DNA from: Parcubacteria group bacterium SW_6_46_9
GTDB lineage: Bacteria > Patescibacteriota > Minisyncoccia > Phycocordibacterales > SW-6-46-9
Direction: 5' to 3'
NCBI GenBank assembly: GCA_003022255.1
Contig: PXPA01000011.1
Span: 1-41,337 of the forward strand
DNA: 41,337 bases
Shown here: piece by piece, positions 30,453 through 38,013 of the stretch
Position numbering within the stretch: the stretch's first letter is position 1
Layout of the letters: each line of letters begins with the position of its first letter
Position numbers and translations under genes: made by a program
Notes under the pieces: model-generated
Databases searched by the model: none
The model's input: only the letters and a program-made list of their open reading frames with translations
What the model was told of the DNA's origin: nothing

Positions 30453-30830
30453 TCAACAAGTTGAATGAATCAGCGCCCCAACCGGCTTACCAGACCGCGC
30501 GAACTTATTATACGTCTCAACCGCCTGGTTTGTCTCCTGCACGTACACACCAATTCCACGTTGCTTGAGATGATCAACGACACCGTCTTTTACTTGCAAC
30601 TGCTGATTTTGGCCGGTCGATAGCACAACAATCTCCGCGCCGTTATCTAGAAGTTCTTGGATATCTGCCAGCTGAATGCCCGGCTGGTGGCTGGTGCCGG
30701 TTTCCTTCCAGTCCCACCCGCGGGCACCGCCGGGCCATAATTTCGCATCTTTGAACTCACCTTCAGTGGTTTGCACGGACCCCCATAATAAGTTTGTTAC
30801 TTCCGGTGACTGTGGTGTTGTGCTAGACAT
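30453..30830 (-). CDS. Mth938-like (DUF498) domain protein
   Basis: The protein has 125 residues from the ATG at 30828-30830. The sequence WGSVQTTEGEFKDAKLWPGG then WDWKETGTSHQPGI, EIVVLSTGQNQQLQV matches the Mth938/AAMDC domain, a small fold of uncertain function (in other bacteria linked to respiratory-complex assembly). It starts 1 nt after the stop of the membrane-protein gene at 30832, so it is in one operon with it and the small gene at 31844. Confidence 0.8.
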   Translation of the reverse strand: MSSTTPQSPEVTNLLWGSVQTTEGEFKDAKLWPGGARGWDWKETGTSHQPGIQLADIQELLDNGAEIVVLSTGQNQQLQVKDGVVDHLKQRGIGVYVQETNQAVETYNKFARSGKPVGALIHSTC

Positions 30831-30831
30831 A

Positions 30832-31842
30832 TTAGTTATGGACAAATTCCGGTGCCTGCTTACGGTGCTGGTACCACTCAACAACTTTGTGGCCAGCATA
30901 GGCCAGAATAATGAAAGCAAGATACAGCCCAACGTACTCAAGATACGACAAGGATAGATGTTCAAAGGAGTCGACAAATGTAATCGTTGTCCAGGAGGTT
31001 ATGGAAATAACGCCGGCAAGCCCCGCGATTGTCTCCCACGTCTTAGATAGTCCGTCGCCGTCTGGTTTGATTGCGGCAAGCATTTTACGGACCAACGGAC
31101 CAGAAAGCAGAACACCATTGATAATAAGAATGCCGATCACTGTCTGCATGAAAAGCATTTTTGTTGTCGGCGCAAAGCCGCCGATAATAAACAGTGCACT
31201 CGCAAAATCAAACGCCAACCCAAACCAGACAGCGGCACTAATCGTCGGAAAGACAGCAAATATGTGTTCTTTTAAGATATGAGCTCGTTTGGAAAGCAAA
31301 AACAGATAATCGAGCACAATTACTGAACCGAGCGTAAAGATTGAGTGAAACCCATGGCCGATATAAAAGATCTGCTGGCTGTCAAAAGCTTCGCGCCACC
31401 CCGGAAACGACGAGATAAAAAAGCTAATTAAAAATGTGCCAACATAAAAGTACGTAATACTTTCAGCAAACGTATTTGATTTCTTTCCGGGTGCAAAAAG
31501 TATTATTACCGTTGCTACAAGCAAAAGCAAGAAAAGCGGCGTAAGAATTTCAAACGACCGAACAACTTCCGGATTTGTCGGCACATAGGAGATGCCTTCA
31601 TGGGCCGAGGCCGGCAGTGTCACAAGAAGACCGAAATAAGACAGCGACCCGATACCAACCCCAGACACAAAAAGCGGTAGAAGTTGGACAGCAATCCAAT
31701 CATAAATCACACACGGCTTCTCCGTGCTGCAATGAAAATCCTTCCGACTGAACACAAACCCCCATAAGGCGGCCGCACCGGCTAAAGCTATACCAACCTG
31801 TTTTCCAAACAGTAGTAGTTCTGTCAATTCAATGCCAAACAT
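30832..31842 (-). CDS. Polytopic membrane protein, unknown function
   Basis: The protein has 336 residues with about nine hydrophobic segments. A short extracytoplasmic loop carries two cysteines (FHCSTEKPC). Several His, Trp and Asp lie within segments (FYIGHGFHSIF, WFGLAFDFASALF). No recognisable transporter motif. The stop codon of the small upstream gene nearly touches its start (spacing 1 nt), so the two are coupled. Confidence 0.6.
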   Translation of the reverse strand: MFGIELTELLLFGKQVGIALAGAAALWGFVFSRKDFHCSTEKPCVIYDWIAVQLLPLFVSGVGIGSLSYFGLLVTLPASAHEGISYVPTNPEVVRSFEILTPLFLLLLVATVIILFAPGKKSNTFAESITYFYVGTFLISFFISSFPGWREAFDSQQIFYIGHGFHSIFTLGSVIVLDYLFLLSKRAHILKEHIFAVFPTISAAVWFGLAFDFASALFIIGGFAPTTKMLFMQTVIGILIINGVLLSGPLVRKMLAAIKPDGDGLSKTWETIAGLAGVISITSWTTITFVDSFEHLSLSYLEYVGLYLAFIILAYAGHKVVEWYQHRKQAPEFVHN

Positions 31843-31843
31843 A

Positions 31844-32029
31844 CTAATCGTTGATTAGCTCTACTGAAAGTAAAACGATACCAAGCAGATACACCGCTTT
31901 GGCGATGTAGTTAAACAAAAACCCGCCACCAAAAGACACGTAGATTACATTTACAAAAAACAATAGTCCGGAAATAATAAGTGCTTTCTCGAAAAACGTT
32001 AGATCTACTGTGATATTATCTTCTGTCAT
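31844..32029 (-). CDS. Small two-helix membrane protein
   Basis: The protein has 61 residues (MTEDNITVDLTF, then two hydrophobic helices KALIISGLLFFVNVIYVSF and AKAVYLLGIVLLSV). TATAAT (32037-32042) is 7 nt before this ATG; an alternative ATG lies one codon upstream. First gene of the three-gene operon ending at 30453. Confidence 0.6.
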   Translation of the reverse strand: MTEDNITVDLTFFEKALIISGLLFFVNVIYVSFGGGFLFNYIAKAVYLLGIVLLSVELIND

Positions 32030-32167
32030 CATTCGTATTATATCAGCCAGATTATGGTTTTGCGGTCTTCGGTTACTGACGAATGTCGCAAACGCGATAT
32101 TCTCCGCGGGCACTTATTTATTTTGGTGGTGCCTCCGGGAGAAACTTACATAAAAATAACTTGCTCT

Positions 32168-32211
32168 GGGTTCCTCAACTTTGAAAGCTGTAGTTTTTCA
32201 AAGTTCAACCC
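32168..32211. promoter_or_regulatory. Strong hairpin in gene-free stretch 32030-32403
   Basis: GGGTT-CCTC-AACTTTGAAA (32168-32186) pairs with TTTCAAAGTT-C-AACCC (32196-32211). No T run follows. A second hairpin, GTGTAAA-T-ATCT-TTTT-AGAT-T-TTTACAC, lies at 32259-32286. The rest of the stretch is AT-rich and shows no gene. Confidence 0.45.
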
Positions 32212-32403
32212 TAAACAATGACACCTTTGCGGTTGGTCGATCGTCAACACAGGAACAAGTGTAAATATCTTTTTAGATTTTTACACAACGATTTTATGCA
32301 AAATTATAAAACTTATCCTAACATGTAGTTTTTTTTAAACTATTTCCACATCACTACACGATAAACTAAACTGCATTTGTTAGTTTAGTAATAACAAACT
32401 TGC

Positions 32404-32931
32404 TTAATTATCTTCCCCTTGCGTTTTTTGCTCAACTTTTTCATTCTTTACTCTTTCTGTTTCTTTCCGTTTTTTATATCTTTTCTTTTTCTGGCTCTTT
32501 TTTATGTTTCTCCAGGCCGCCTTTAGAGCTGGGTAACCACTCTGGAAAGCGCCCACGGTGCCAGCAAAAATAAGTGCACCATGGACTTCTGAATTTTCAA
32601 GCGAAGAGGACATAGCTATAAGCGCCGGTATTGCCCACCTGATCCCCTCACTGATACTCTTACCGGCAAATCGGTCAACGCTTTTCTGCAACTCTTCTAA
32701 CTCTGCCTTTTGTTCCGGTGTCAACTCACCAGCAAGTTCTTCTATTTCATCTCCCCACCCCAGATCATTGGCCAGCTCTCGAATATCTCTCCGAATTTCT
32801 TTAAAATTATCAACAGCTGATTGGAGTTCTTTCTCTAGTTCTTCTTCACTCATTTCTGAGATCACTTTTTCCTCCTCTTTATCAGGCAGGCCCTCATCCG
32901 GATGATTGCTGGGAAAGTTTTCTATAGTCAT
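32404..32931 (-). CDS. Hypothetical protein with coiled coil and hydrophobic segment
   Basis: The protein has 175 residues. Acidic coiled-coil half (about 15-85: EEEKVISEMSEEELEKELQS, then ELTPEQKAELEELQKSV), a moderately hydrophobic stretch (GIRWAIPALIAMSSS, GALIFAGTVGAF), and a very basic tail (KKSQKKKRYKKRKETERVK). The ATG overlaps the stop of the 50-codon gene upstream (ATGA), so they are translationally coupled. No family recognised. Confidence 0.6.
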   Translation of the reverse strand: MTIENFPSNHPDEGLPDKEEEKVISEMSEEELEKELQSAVDNFKEIRRDIRELANDLGWGDEIEELAGELTPEQKAELEELQKSVDRFAGKSISEGIRWAIPALIAMSSSLENSEVHGALIFAGTVGAFQSGYPALKAAWRNIKKSQKKKRYKKRKETERVKNEKVEQKTQGEDN

Positions 32932-33080
32932 GATTGTTTTGTTTGCTTGACTTCTTGTAACTTTTCTAAGTAAGCTTTGGTATATTCAGCAACACCATTA
33001 AGATGCCGCATTAAGGCAAGCTCTTCTTCCTGTGTTGATTCGTCTTTATTTATTTTTGTTATAAGCTCATCAATGTCCAT
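32928..33080 (-). CDS. Small hypothetical protein (50 aa) coupled to the next gene
   Basis: ATG at 33078-33080 opens MDIDELITKINKDESTQEEE and continues LALMRHLNGVAEYTKAYLEK to a TGA that overlaps the next ATG. TATAAT (33089-33094) lies 8 nt before the ATG. The promoter spacing, the overlap and the amphipathic helical sequence together make this a credible gene despite its size. Confidence 0.6.
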   Translation of the reverse strand: MDIDELITKINKDESTQEEELALMRHLNGVAEYTKAYLEKLQEVKQTKQS

Positions 33081-33180
33081 ATATTGTTATTATACTCATT
33101 ACACAAAAATAAAGCAAAATAAAAATAACTGCGGATCTCGGTTTCTACCGAATACACTTTCCGGATAAAGACTCTCTGCA

Positions 33181-33359
33181 ACCAACTACCTAACGGGAAC
33201 TGCTTTCGAGTCGGGCCTCGATACCGTCGCCCTGTCCTTCTACAAGCTCATGACAGACTTGGATATACTGTGCTGTGAGTCAGATTACTAACGAGCAAAT
33301 ACTCTTGGGGTGCACCCTTCGATTCCTGACGAATATCGCAGTAAATACTAGCAGGAATC
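33181..33359 (-). repeat. tRNA-linked repeat unit 2 of the tRNA-Arg array
   Basis: On the minus strand: CACCCCAAGAGTATTTGCTC, CTGACTCACAGCACAGTATA, stem CTGTC/GACAG, GGCGACGGTATCGAGGCCCG, and an 8-position hairpin with GTTA loop (33184-33203: CAGTTCCC/GGTAGTTG, one mismatch). Its upstream border is GATTCCTG/CAGGAATC. No coding gene. Confidence 0.65.
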
Positions 33360-33537
33360 CCTTACGGTAAATCGGCTAACGCCGATTTCCTCCAGACCGA
33401 GCCTCGATATCCTCGCCTTGTGCTCACCAGGCTCGCACAAACCCGGATATATCTGTGCTGGGAGCGAAGTGACCGAATACTCGTGGGGTGCGGCTTTCGA
33501 TTCCTAACGAACATGCAAAACTGTACTAGTAGGAATC
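33360..33537 (-). repeat. tRNA-linked repeat unit 1 of the tRNA-Arg array
   Basis: A 178-bp unit like the previous one. On the minus strand: GCACCCCACGAGTATTC, CAGCACAGATATATCC, stem TTGTGC/GCACAA, GGCGAGGATATCGAGGCTCG, hairpin AAATCGGC-GTTA-GCCGATTT (33369-33388), ACCGTAAGGGATTCC. It is bounded by GATTCCTA/TAGGAATC, the base-paired equivalent of GATTCCTG/CAGGAATC in the other unit. GATTCCTAC is part of the tRNA-Arg T-arm. Confidence 0.7.
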
Positions 33538-33604
33538 CTCTTCGATTCCTACACGAACGCACCAAACGGTGCGTTCTCGGAGTCACAACTCGCGTTGCTC
33601 GTTG

Positions 33605-33676
33605 TGCCTCCGGTAGGAATCGAACCCACATCTACGGGTTAGAAACCCGGTGCTCTATCCGTTGAGCTACGGAGGC
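33605..33676 (-). tRNA. trnR: tRNA-Arg (TCT)
   Basis: Acceptor GCCTCCG/CGGAGGC, D-arm TAGCTCAACGGATAGAGC, anticodon loop TTCTAAC in CGGGT/ACCCG, T-arm GTGGGTTCGATTCCTAC. CCA not encoded. Two tandem structured repeats follow in its transcription direction. Confidence 0.97.
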
Positions 33677-33684
33677 AGTACTTC

Positions 33685-33865
33685 GCCCCTCACCCAGACT
33701 GTAATCTAACATACAAAATTTTGAATTCGTAACAAGACAACGATAACAATCTGGGTGAGGGGCTGCTTTCCTTCACCAAACCACGGAAAGCAAAACAATA
33801 GCGCACAACCTACTTGCCCTCCCGTAGCTTGAATAAAATGAAAGCGAAGGTGGGCTACGGAGGCA
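33685..33865. repeat. Inverted repeats and tRNA-Arg 5' fragments upstream of tRNA-Arg
   Basis: GCCCCTCACCCAGA (33685-33698) and TCTGGGTGAGGGGC (33750-33763) are a perfect 14-bp inverted repeat. GCTTTCC/GGAAAGC follows (33765-33791). TGCCCTCCCGTAGC (33815-33828) and GCTACGGAGGCA (33854-33865) then form a hairpin; the latter is, on the minus strand, the exact tRNA-Arg 5' end TGCCTCCGTAGC including the base before it. No gene lies in 33677-33915. Confidence 0.65.
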
Positions 33866-33915
33866 TAGATGCTCTGACAGTATAAATAATACTAAGTAAA
33901 GTAAGTTATGTAAAA

Positions 33916-34248
33916 CTATCTAGAGGGGTTCGGTATTTTCGGCTGACGATCACGCAGCAAATCAAAGGTGGCACGTCGTTTTTGTAAATCACTTACAGCC
34001 TCATTTAGCTCCTGACGGTCTAGGGTAACAGTCTCGTTTGTGTTATTAGCACTGCTTCTGGAGGCAAAGTTGCCTGCCTGAACTTGTGAAAATATAACAA
34101 TACAAAATACAGAGATAGTTACCAGCAAGACCAAGGCAGTAACAACAAGCAGCCCCCACGCCCGGCTACTAGCAGCCGGATCACCAAAATCAGTAACCCA
34201 AGAAAAAGTCTTCCGCATGTGCTTTGTATCAAAACCAAAAATTTCCAT
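33916..34248 (-). CDS. Hypothetical membrane protein in the pil operon
   Basis: The protein has 110 residues. One membrane helix (WGLLVVTALVLLVTISVFCIVIF) follows a 30-residue cytoplasmic start; the C-terminal 55 residues form a predicted helix (RQELNEAVSDLQKRRATFDL) and end IPNPSR. It begins 2 nt after pilO. The place and topology suggest an additional inner-membrane component (PilP has a different layout). Function unknown. Confidence 0.6.
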   Translation of the reverse strand: MEIFGFDTKHMRKTFSWVTDFGDPAASSRAWGLLVVTALVLLVTISVFCIVIFSQVQAGNFASRSSANNTNETVTLDRQELNEAVSDLQKRRATFDLLRDRQPKIPNPSR

Positions 34249-34250
34249 AA

Positions 34251-34823
34251 CTACTGAGATGTAAGCTTTTGGGCTTCAATTGTTGCCGTGACCGACCACA
34301 AAGACTGACTGCTTTCTTGAGCCTGCCTACCGTTCTGACTGAAAGATACATTGCTGATACTCGTTTTTTGCGGTAGCAACTCAATCGCGCGCACAAAATG
34401 GACGACCCGATCCCAGCTTCCTGATGCCTGTACCTCCATAGTAAGCAACTCTATTGGATTTGTTTGGTCTTGGCTGTTATCTACCGTGTCGGCAGAATCA
34501 ATTGACACATTACCAATTTGCAGATCAACACGAGTATCATCAGCAATACTCTCTATAAGCGTTATAAACTCAGCAGACGCGTTGGCGCCGATAAAGTAAT
34601 CATTCAACTCAGAGCGGGTTTCGGCTGTCTGGTCGACAAGATTTTGTAAAGCTTTTTCGCGCTGTTTTTGGTTGCTGACCCGCTCCACTTTAGCAGACAG
34701 CCGGTTTGCTGCTTGTGCCCGGTTATCCAGAAAGTAATAGAGGCCAGCAAAGCCACCAACAAGTAATACATTAACAATGATTAAGCCGGCAAGTATTTGC
34801 TTTGTGCGAGTTAGCGGAAGCAT
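34251..34823 (-). CDS. pilO: Type IV pilus inner-membrane protein PilO
   Basis: The protein has 190 residues. Short cytoplasmic start, one helix (ILAGLIIVNVLLVGGFAGLYYFL), a coiled coil (AAN..LVDQTAETRSELNDYF) and a ferredoxin-like C-terminal domain (LTMEVQASGSWDRVVHFVRAIELL). This is the PilO layout. PilO pairs with PilN to link PilM to the pilus channel. Starts 2 nt after pilN. Confidence 0.75.
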   Translation of the reverse strand: MLPLTRTKQILAGLIIVNVLLVGGFAGLYYFLDNRAQAANRLSAKVERVSNQKQREKALQNLVDQTAETRSELNDYFIGANASAEFITLIESIADDTRVDLQIGNVSIDSADTVDNSQDQTNPIELLTMEVQASGSWDRVVHFVRAIELLPQKTSISNVSFSQNGRQAQESSQSLWSVTATIEAQKLTSQ

Positions 34824-34825
34824 AA

Positions 34826-35386
34826 TTACAACGACTGCACTGTTACAGTCATATTAAAAGCCGTGTTTTCCTGGCTTGCTAATGCCCCAATCGGTAAATC
34901 AACCGCCAATACCTGCGCTCTATTTTCCAGACTGTCCTCAAAACCAAGCAAATTATCGCGAGTATCAGCAACCCCATCTATGGAAACACGAGACACTCCT
35001 TCATTTGTGCTTTCACCATCTTCGGCGTTAATACTAATATTGTTTATTGCAATACCATCAGACCGTGTCTCTGCTAAAAGTTTCAGAATCCGGGTTGGTT
35101 GCAGCTGATTTGTTTCGGTGGAGTTAACGATTTCAAGCCGTGTGTTGGTTTGTTTGATTATCTGTTTTGCCGCCTCTGTGCTTGTTGCCACGGCAGTTTC
35201 TTCAACTGAATTCAGCTGTGATTGGTGCTGGCTGTGGCGAGCCTCTGTAAGCACAAACGACGGAACCAGCAACGCAATACCGGCAATAAACACAACCGCA
35301 AGCAACCCGAGGCCACCAGACCCGAGGCGTAATCTATACTCGCTAAAAATGCCTTGTTTGTGCTTTTGGGGAAGCAGGTTGGCCAT
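34826..35386 (-). CDS. pilN: Type IV pilus assembly protein PilN
   Basis: The protein has 186 residues. The N-terminal MANLLPQKHKQGIFSEYRLR recalls the conserved INLLP segment of PilN that docks into PilM. One helix (LGLLAVVFIAGIALLVPSFVL), then coiled coil and a beta-rich domain (VSRVSIDGVADTRDNLLGFE). Starts 1 nt after pilM. Confidence 0.8.
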   Translation of the reverse strand: MANLLPQKHKQGIFSEYRLRLGSGGLGLLAVVFIAGIALLVPSFVLTEARHSQHQSQLNSVEETAVATSTEAAKQIIKQTNTRLEIVNSTETNQLQPTRILKLLAETRSDGIAINNISINAEDGESTNEGVSRVSIDGVADTRDNLLGFEDSLENRAQVLAVDLPIGALASQENTAFNMTVTVQSL

Positions 35387-35387
35387 A

Positions 35388-36476
35388 TTAGAATTCGTTA
35401 CTTAATGCCAAACCAATAGCAGAAGTGTGGGTTAGCGAGTGACGAAAATCAATGTCGGGAATGTACTCGTTAATATCAAACGCCCGCTTCCAAACATCAC
35501 CAATCCGCACCGACACATCAAGCTGAGCAGATATATGATCAGCCAACCCGGGTACGCTGGCATTTCCTCCACAGAGCAAGACACGCGTGATATCGCGATT
35601 CTCCCGGACGGTCTCCGTCGGATCAGAGTACCAGTAGCGAAACCGCCGAACCGCCTCATCCACAAAATCTTCGGCTCCACGACTCAATGCCGCAAACTCC
35701 TGCTTGTTAGCGTTGTTTTTGATAAACCCCTGCTCTTGCTTGTACGTTTCCGCTTCAGCAACAGATCGGCCGGTTGCCTCAGCGACGGCTTCAGTGAGCT
35801 GGTCACCGCCGATCTGAATCGTTGATGTATACTCCACCGTACCGGCATTAACAATTGAAATCCCTGTTCGGCTTTTGCCGATGTCAATAACCATCACTGC
35901 CTCATCATGGTCCCTAGAGACGACCGCCCGTGCGATTGTTTGTGCTTCTATTTCAAATGATAATGGCGATAGGTTTGCCTCCCGGCATATCTGCATGTAC
36001 TCACCGACAATATCCGCCGGCAGTGCTGATACAGTTATATAGCGGGTGCCATCATCCGTGCGGTTGGTGACATCAAAATCAAACACCGCCTCTTCGGTTG
36101 TAATGGGTATTTTTTCATCAAGCCGTAGGGATACCGCCTCGCGCAATTTATTCTCTTTAACCGAGGGAACTTCCAAGTTAAAAATATAGCCGTTTTCTTC
36201 CGGTATCGAAAACCGCGCGAATGATAAGTTGTGCTTGCTTTGCAGTTGTGACAACACGTCACTTACCACTTCCCGATCCTTGATATCACCGGAAACAACC
36301 GCACCATCCGGGATATCAAGCGCATCAAAACGTGCGGGAACACGCTTATCACCTTCCGGCCGTAAATCCATCATCTTTACTGAGTGGTCGGAAATATTCA
36401 GCCCAACCGCCGGAAAGCGTAGAAAATTGGGAGTGCTTATCCACTGCGGTATGGAAATGTCGGAAGCTAATGCCAT
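35388..36476 (-). CDS. pilM: Type IV pilus assembly ATPase-like protein PilM
   Basis: The protein has 362 residues with an actin/FtsA-like fold. AVGLNISDHSVKMMDL is the phosphate 1 region, AVMVIDIGKSRTGISIV phosphate 2, LLCGGNASVPGLADHIS the adenosine motif. It forms a cytoplasmic ring that binds PilN. First gene of pilM-pilN-pilO-33916. CPR cells commonly keep type IV pili, used for attachment or DNA uptake. TATACT lies 11 nt before the ATG. Confidence 0.9.
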   Translation of the reverse strand: MALASDISIPQWISTPNFLRFPAVGLNISDHSVKMMDLRPEGDKRVPARFDALDIPDGAVVSGDIKDREVVSDVLSQLQSKHNLSFARFSIPEENGYIFNLEVPSVKENKLREAVSLRLDEKIPITTEEAVFDFDVTNRTDDGTRYITVSALPADIVGEYMQICREANLSPLSFEIEAQTIARAVVSRDHDEAVMVIDIGKSRTGISIVNAGTVEYTSTIQIGGDQLTEAVAEATGRSVAEAETYKQEQGFIKNNANKQEFAALSRGAEDFVDEAVRRFRYWYSDPTETVRENRDITRVLLCGGNASVPGLADHISAQLDVSVRIGDVWKRAFDINEYIPDIDFRHSLTHTSAIGLALSNEF

Positions 36477-36751
36477 ATCTAATTATCAGTATAACGCATT
36501 ATTAGATAACGTATTATCAGATAGTATTAGCTGCTAAACTCATACTAGCCAAAATATGAAGAGTTGAGGGGGGTGAGGCCGAGATTGAGAAAGTCTCGCC
36601 ACAAGCGGGTTTTTTGCACCGAAACATCGCACGGGCTTAACTGTAAACCATCCCGGGCTAAAGCCTGGAGCTTTCAAATAGTCAAGATATAGCACCTTTC
36701 TTGCGAAATCAATCTATGTTACTGAGCGCCAGGCATGTCCGAAACGAACGA

Positions 36752-36903
36752 GCACCCCTTTTCTGAAGAGGCTCCGCAGCCGACAATGCATGGTCTACGA
36801 TTGTCGGTGAGGACTGAACCAAAATCGACGTGCTGTGAGCGAAGCGAGGGAATACTCTTAGGGGTGCTGGCGATTTTGGTGTACTCTTCAGAAAACGGGG
36901 TGC
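36752..36903. repeat. Three-way-junction repeat element sharing the tRNA-linked module
   Basis: In the gap 36477-36912. Outer arms GCACCCCTTTTCTGAAGAG (36752-36770) and CTCTTCAGAAAACGGGGTGC (36884-36903) pair with one bulge. Inside are hairpin CCGACAAT/ATTGTCGG (36780-36807) and stem ACCAAAATCG/CGATTTTGGT (36818-36880). The inner loop (36829-36870, minus strand) reads CACCCCTAAGAGTATTCCCT, CGCTTCGCTCACAGCAC, the same module as in the tRNA-linked repeats. No tRNA is adjacent here. Confidence 0.7.
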
Positions 36904-36912
36904 GAGAGAGCG

Positions 36913-37236
36913 TTACGAAACAACTGTGCCGTCCGCAACCGATTGTCGTGGAGCAACCAGTACTGCACCGCTGTCTCCGCGAGCAGCCAGAATCATCCCC
37001 TGGCTTTCGTGGCCAAACATCTCTTTTGGCTTGAGGTTTGTAACCATAACCACCTGCTGGCCAACAAGATCATCCAGATAGTCAACATCATTTTTAATGC
37101 CGGCAACAACCTGACGGGTTTCGTCAGCAAGCGATACTTGCAAGAGGATTAATTTGTTAGCATCAGTTATATCCTCTACCTCTTTTATTGTACCTACCTT
37201 AAGGTCTAATTTTTGGAAGTCTTCAAAGGAAATCAT
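36913..37236 (-). CDS. tRNA-binding (OB-fold) domain protein, MetG C-terminal / CsaA-like
   Basis: The protein has 107 residues from the ATG at 37234-37236. ISFEDFQKLDLKVGTIKEVE, LILLQVSLADETRQVVAGI and VVMVTNLKPKEMFGHESQGM match the EMAP-II/Arc1p-type tRNA-binding domain found at the C-terminus of methionyl-tRNA synthetase or as free proteins. It probably binds structured RNA. An insertion sequence begins 12 bp upstream of its start, so its original promoter may be separated from it. Confidence 0.9.
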   Translation of the reverse strand: MISFEDFQKLDLKVGTIKEVEDITDANKLILLQVSLADETRQVVAGIKNDVDYLDDLVGQQVVMVTNLKPKEMFGHESQGMILAARGDSGAVLVAPRQSVADGTVVS

Positions 37237-37248
37237 TGTTTTTGTTAA

Positions 37249-37986
37249 GGCTCTTGAGTAGAACAGCACTTCTAAGTGCTAACATATCCCTATATGGAGC
37301 CGAAAAACAAGTATGCATACCGTTCAAAGCTTTCCGAGTACCAAGTACGCCGAATTATGAAGCTCTTTGCGCTGGATCTGACCGCTACACAGATGGCAGA
37401 ACTAATGGATGTCGGCCGGAAGACGATAAACCGGTACCTTAAGGCAGTTCGGGGGCGGATGGCGCAAGCCTGCACGCAAGAAGCCAAGCTGGTTGGTGAC
37501 GTAGAGGTGGACGAAAGCTACTTTGGCCCAACCCGAGTCCGGGGCAAACGTGGACGCGGAGCAGCAGACAAAACACTCGTATTCGGCATGTTCAAACGTG
37601 ACGGGAATGTCTACACAGAGATCGTACCGGACGCTAAAAAACCGACGTTGCAAGGCGTAATTCGGGGTAACGTTGACCAAGACAGCGTAATTCACTCGGA
37701 TGGCTGGCGTGGCTATGACGGCCTAGCGGATGTTGGCTACGAAGAGCATGTTAGAATTACTCACAGTGAGGATAACTTCTCGGATGAAGACGGCACGCAC
37801 ATCAACGGTATTGAAGCCTTCTGGGGTACGGTAAAGACACGACTGACCGCTCGCCGTGGTATTCGTGATGAATACTTGCACCTGCACTTGAAAGAATGCG
37901 AGTTTCGATTCAACCACAGAGACGAAGATCTATACAAAACATTACTAGAATTAGTTCGAGAAAATCCGCTGTTCTACTCTTGAGCC
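37249..37986 (+). mobile_element. IS1595-family insertion sequence (738 bp)
   Basis: Left end GGCTCTTGAGTAGAACAGC (37249-37267) and right end GCTGTTCTACTCTTGAGCC (37968-37986) are 19-bp terminal inverted repeats with two mismatches. TTGTTAA flanks both sides (37242-37248 and 37987-37993) as a target-site duplication. One transposase gene, intact. Confidence 0.85.
37294..37983 (+). CDS. IS1595-family (ISXO2-like) transposase
   Basis: The protein has 229 residues from the ATG at 37294 (a GTG at 37276 could also start it). N-terminal helix-turn-helix (RIMKLFALDLTATQMAELMD). DDE-type core: DVEVDESYFGPTRVRGKRGR with the first Asp, VIHSDGWRGYDGL with the second, and NGIEAFWGTVKTRL. Many IS1595 transposases have an N-terminal zinc ribbon that is not seen here. 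The stop lies inside the right inverted repeat. Full length and without breaks. Confidence 0.88.
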   Translation: MEPKNKYAYRSKLSEYQVRRIMKLFALDLTATQMAELMDVGRKTINRYLKAVRGRMAQACTQEAKLVGDVEVDESYFGPTRVRGKRGRGAADKTLVFGMFKRDGNVYTEIVPDAKKPTLQGVIRGNVDQDSVIHSDGWRGYDGLADVGYEEHVRITHSEDNFSDEDGTHINGIEAFWGTVKTRLTARRGIRDEYLHLHLKECEFRFNHRDEDLYKTLLELVRENPLFYS

Positions 37987-38013
37987 TTGTTAATTATGGA
38001 TAAAAACCAAACC

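Noticed and set aside
33362..33665. Open frames on both strands over the tRNA-Arg repeats
   Set aside because: They overlap the tRNA and the structured repeats, whose conserved feature is base pairing, not codons.
20456..36903. Interpretation of the structured repeats as a CRISPR array
   Set aside because: Copies are dispersed, about 80-190 bp long and without regular spacers; no cas genes are present.
20456..36903. Interpretation of the repeats as integron attC sites
   Set aside because: No integrase gene, no cassettes between copies, and no consistent GTTRRRY core; the borders follow tRNA sequence instead.
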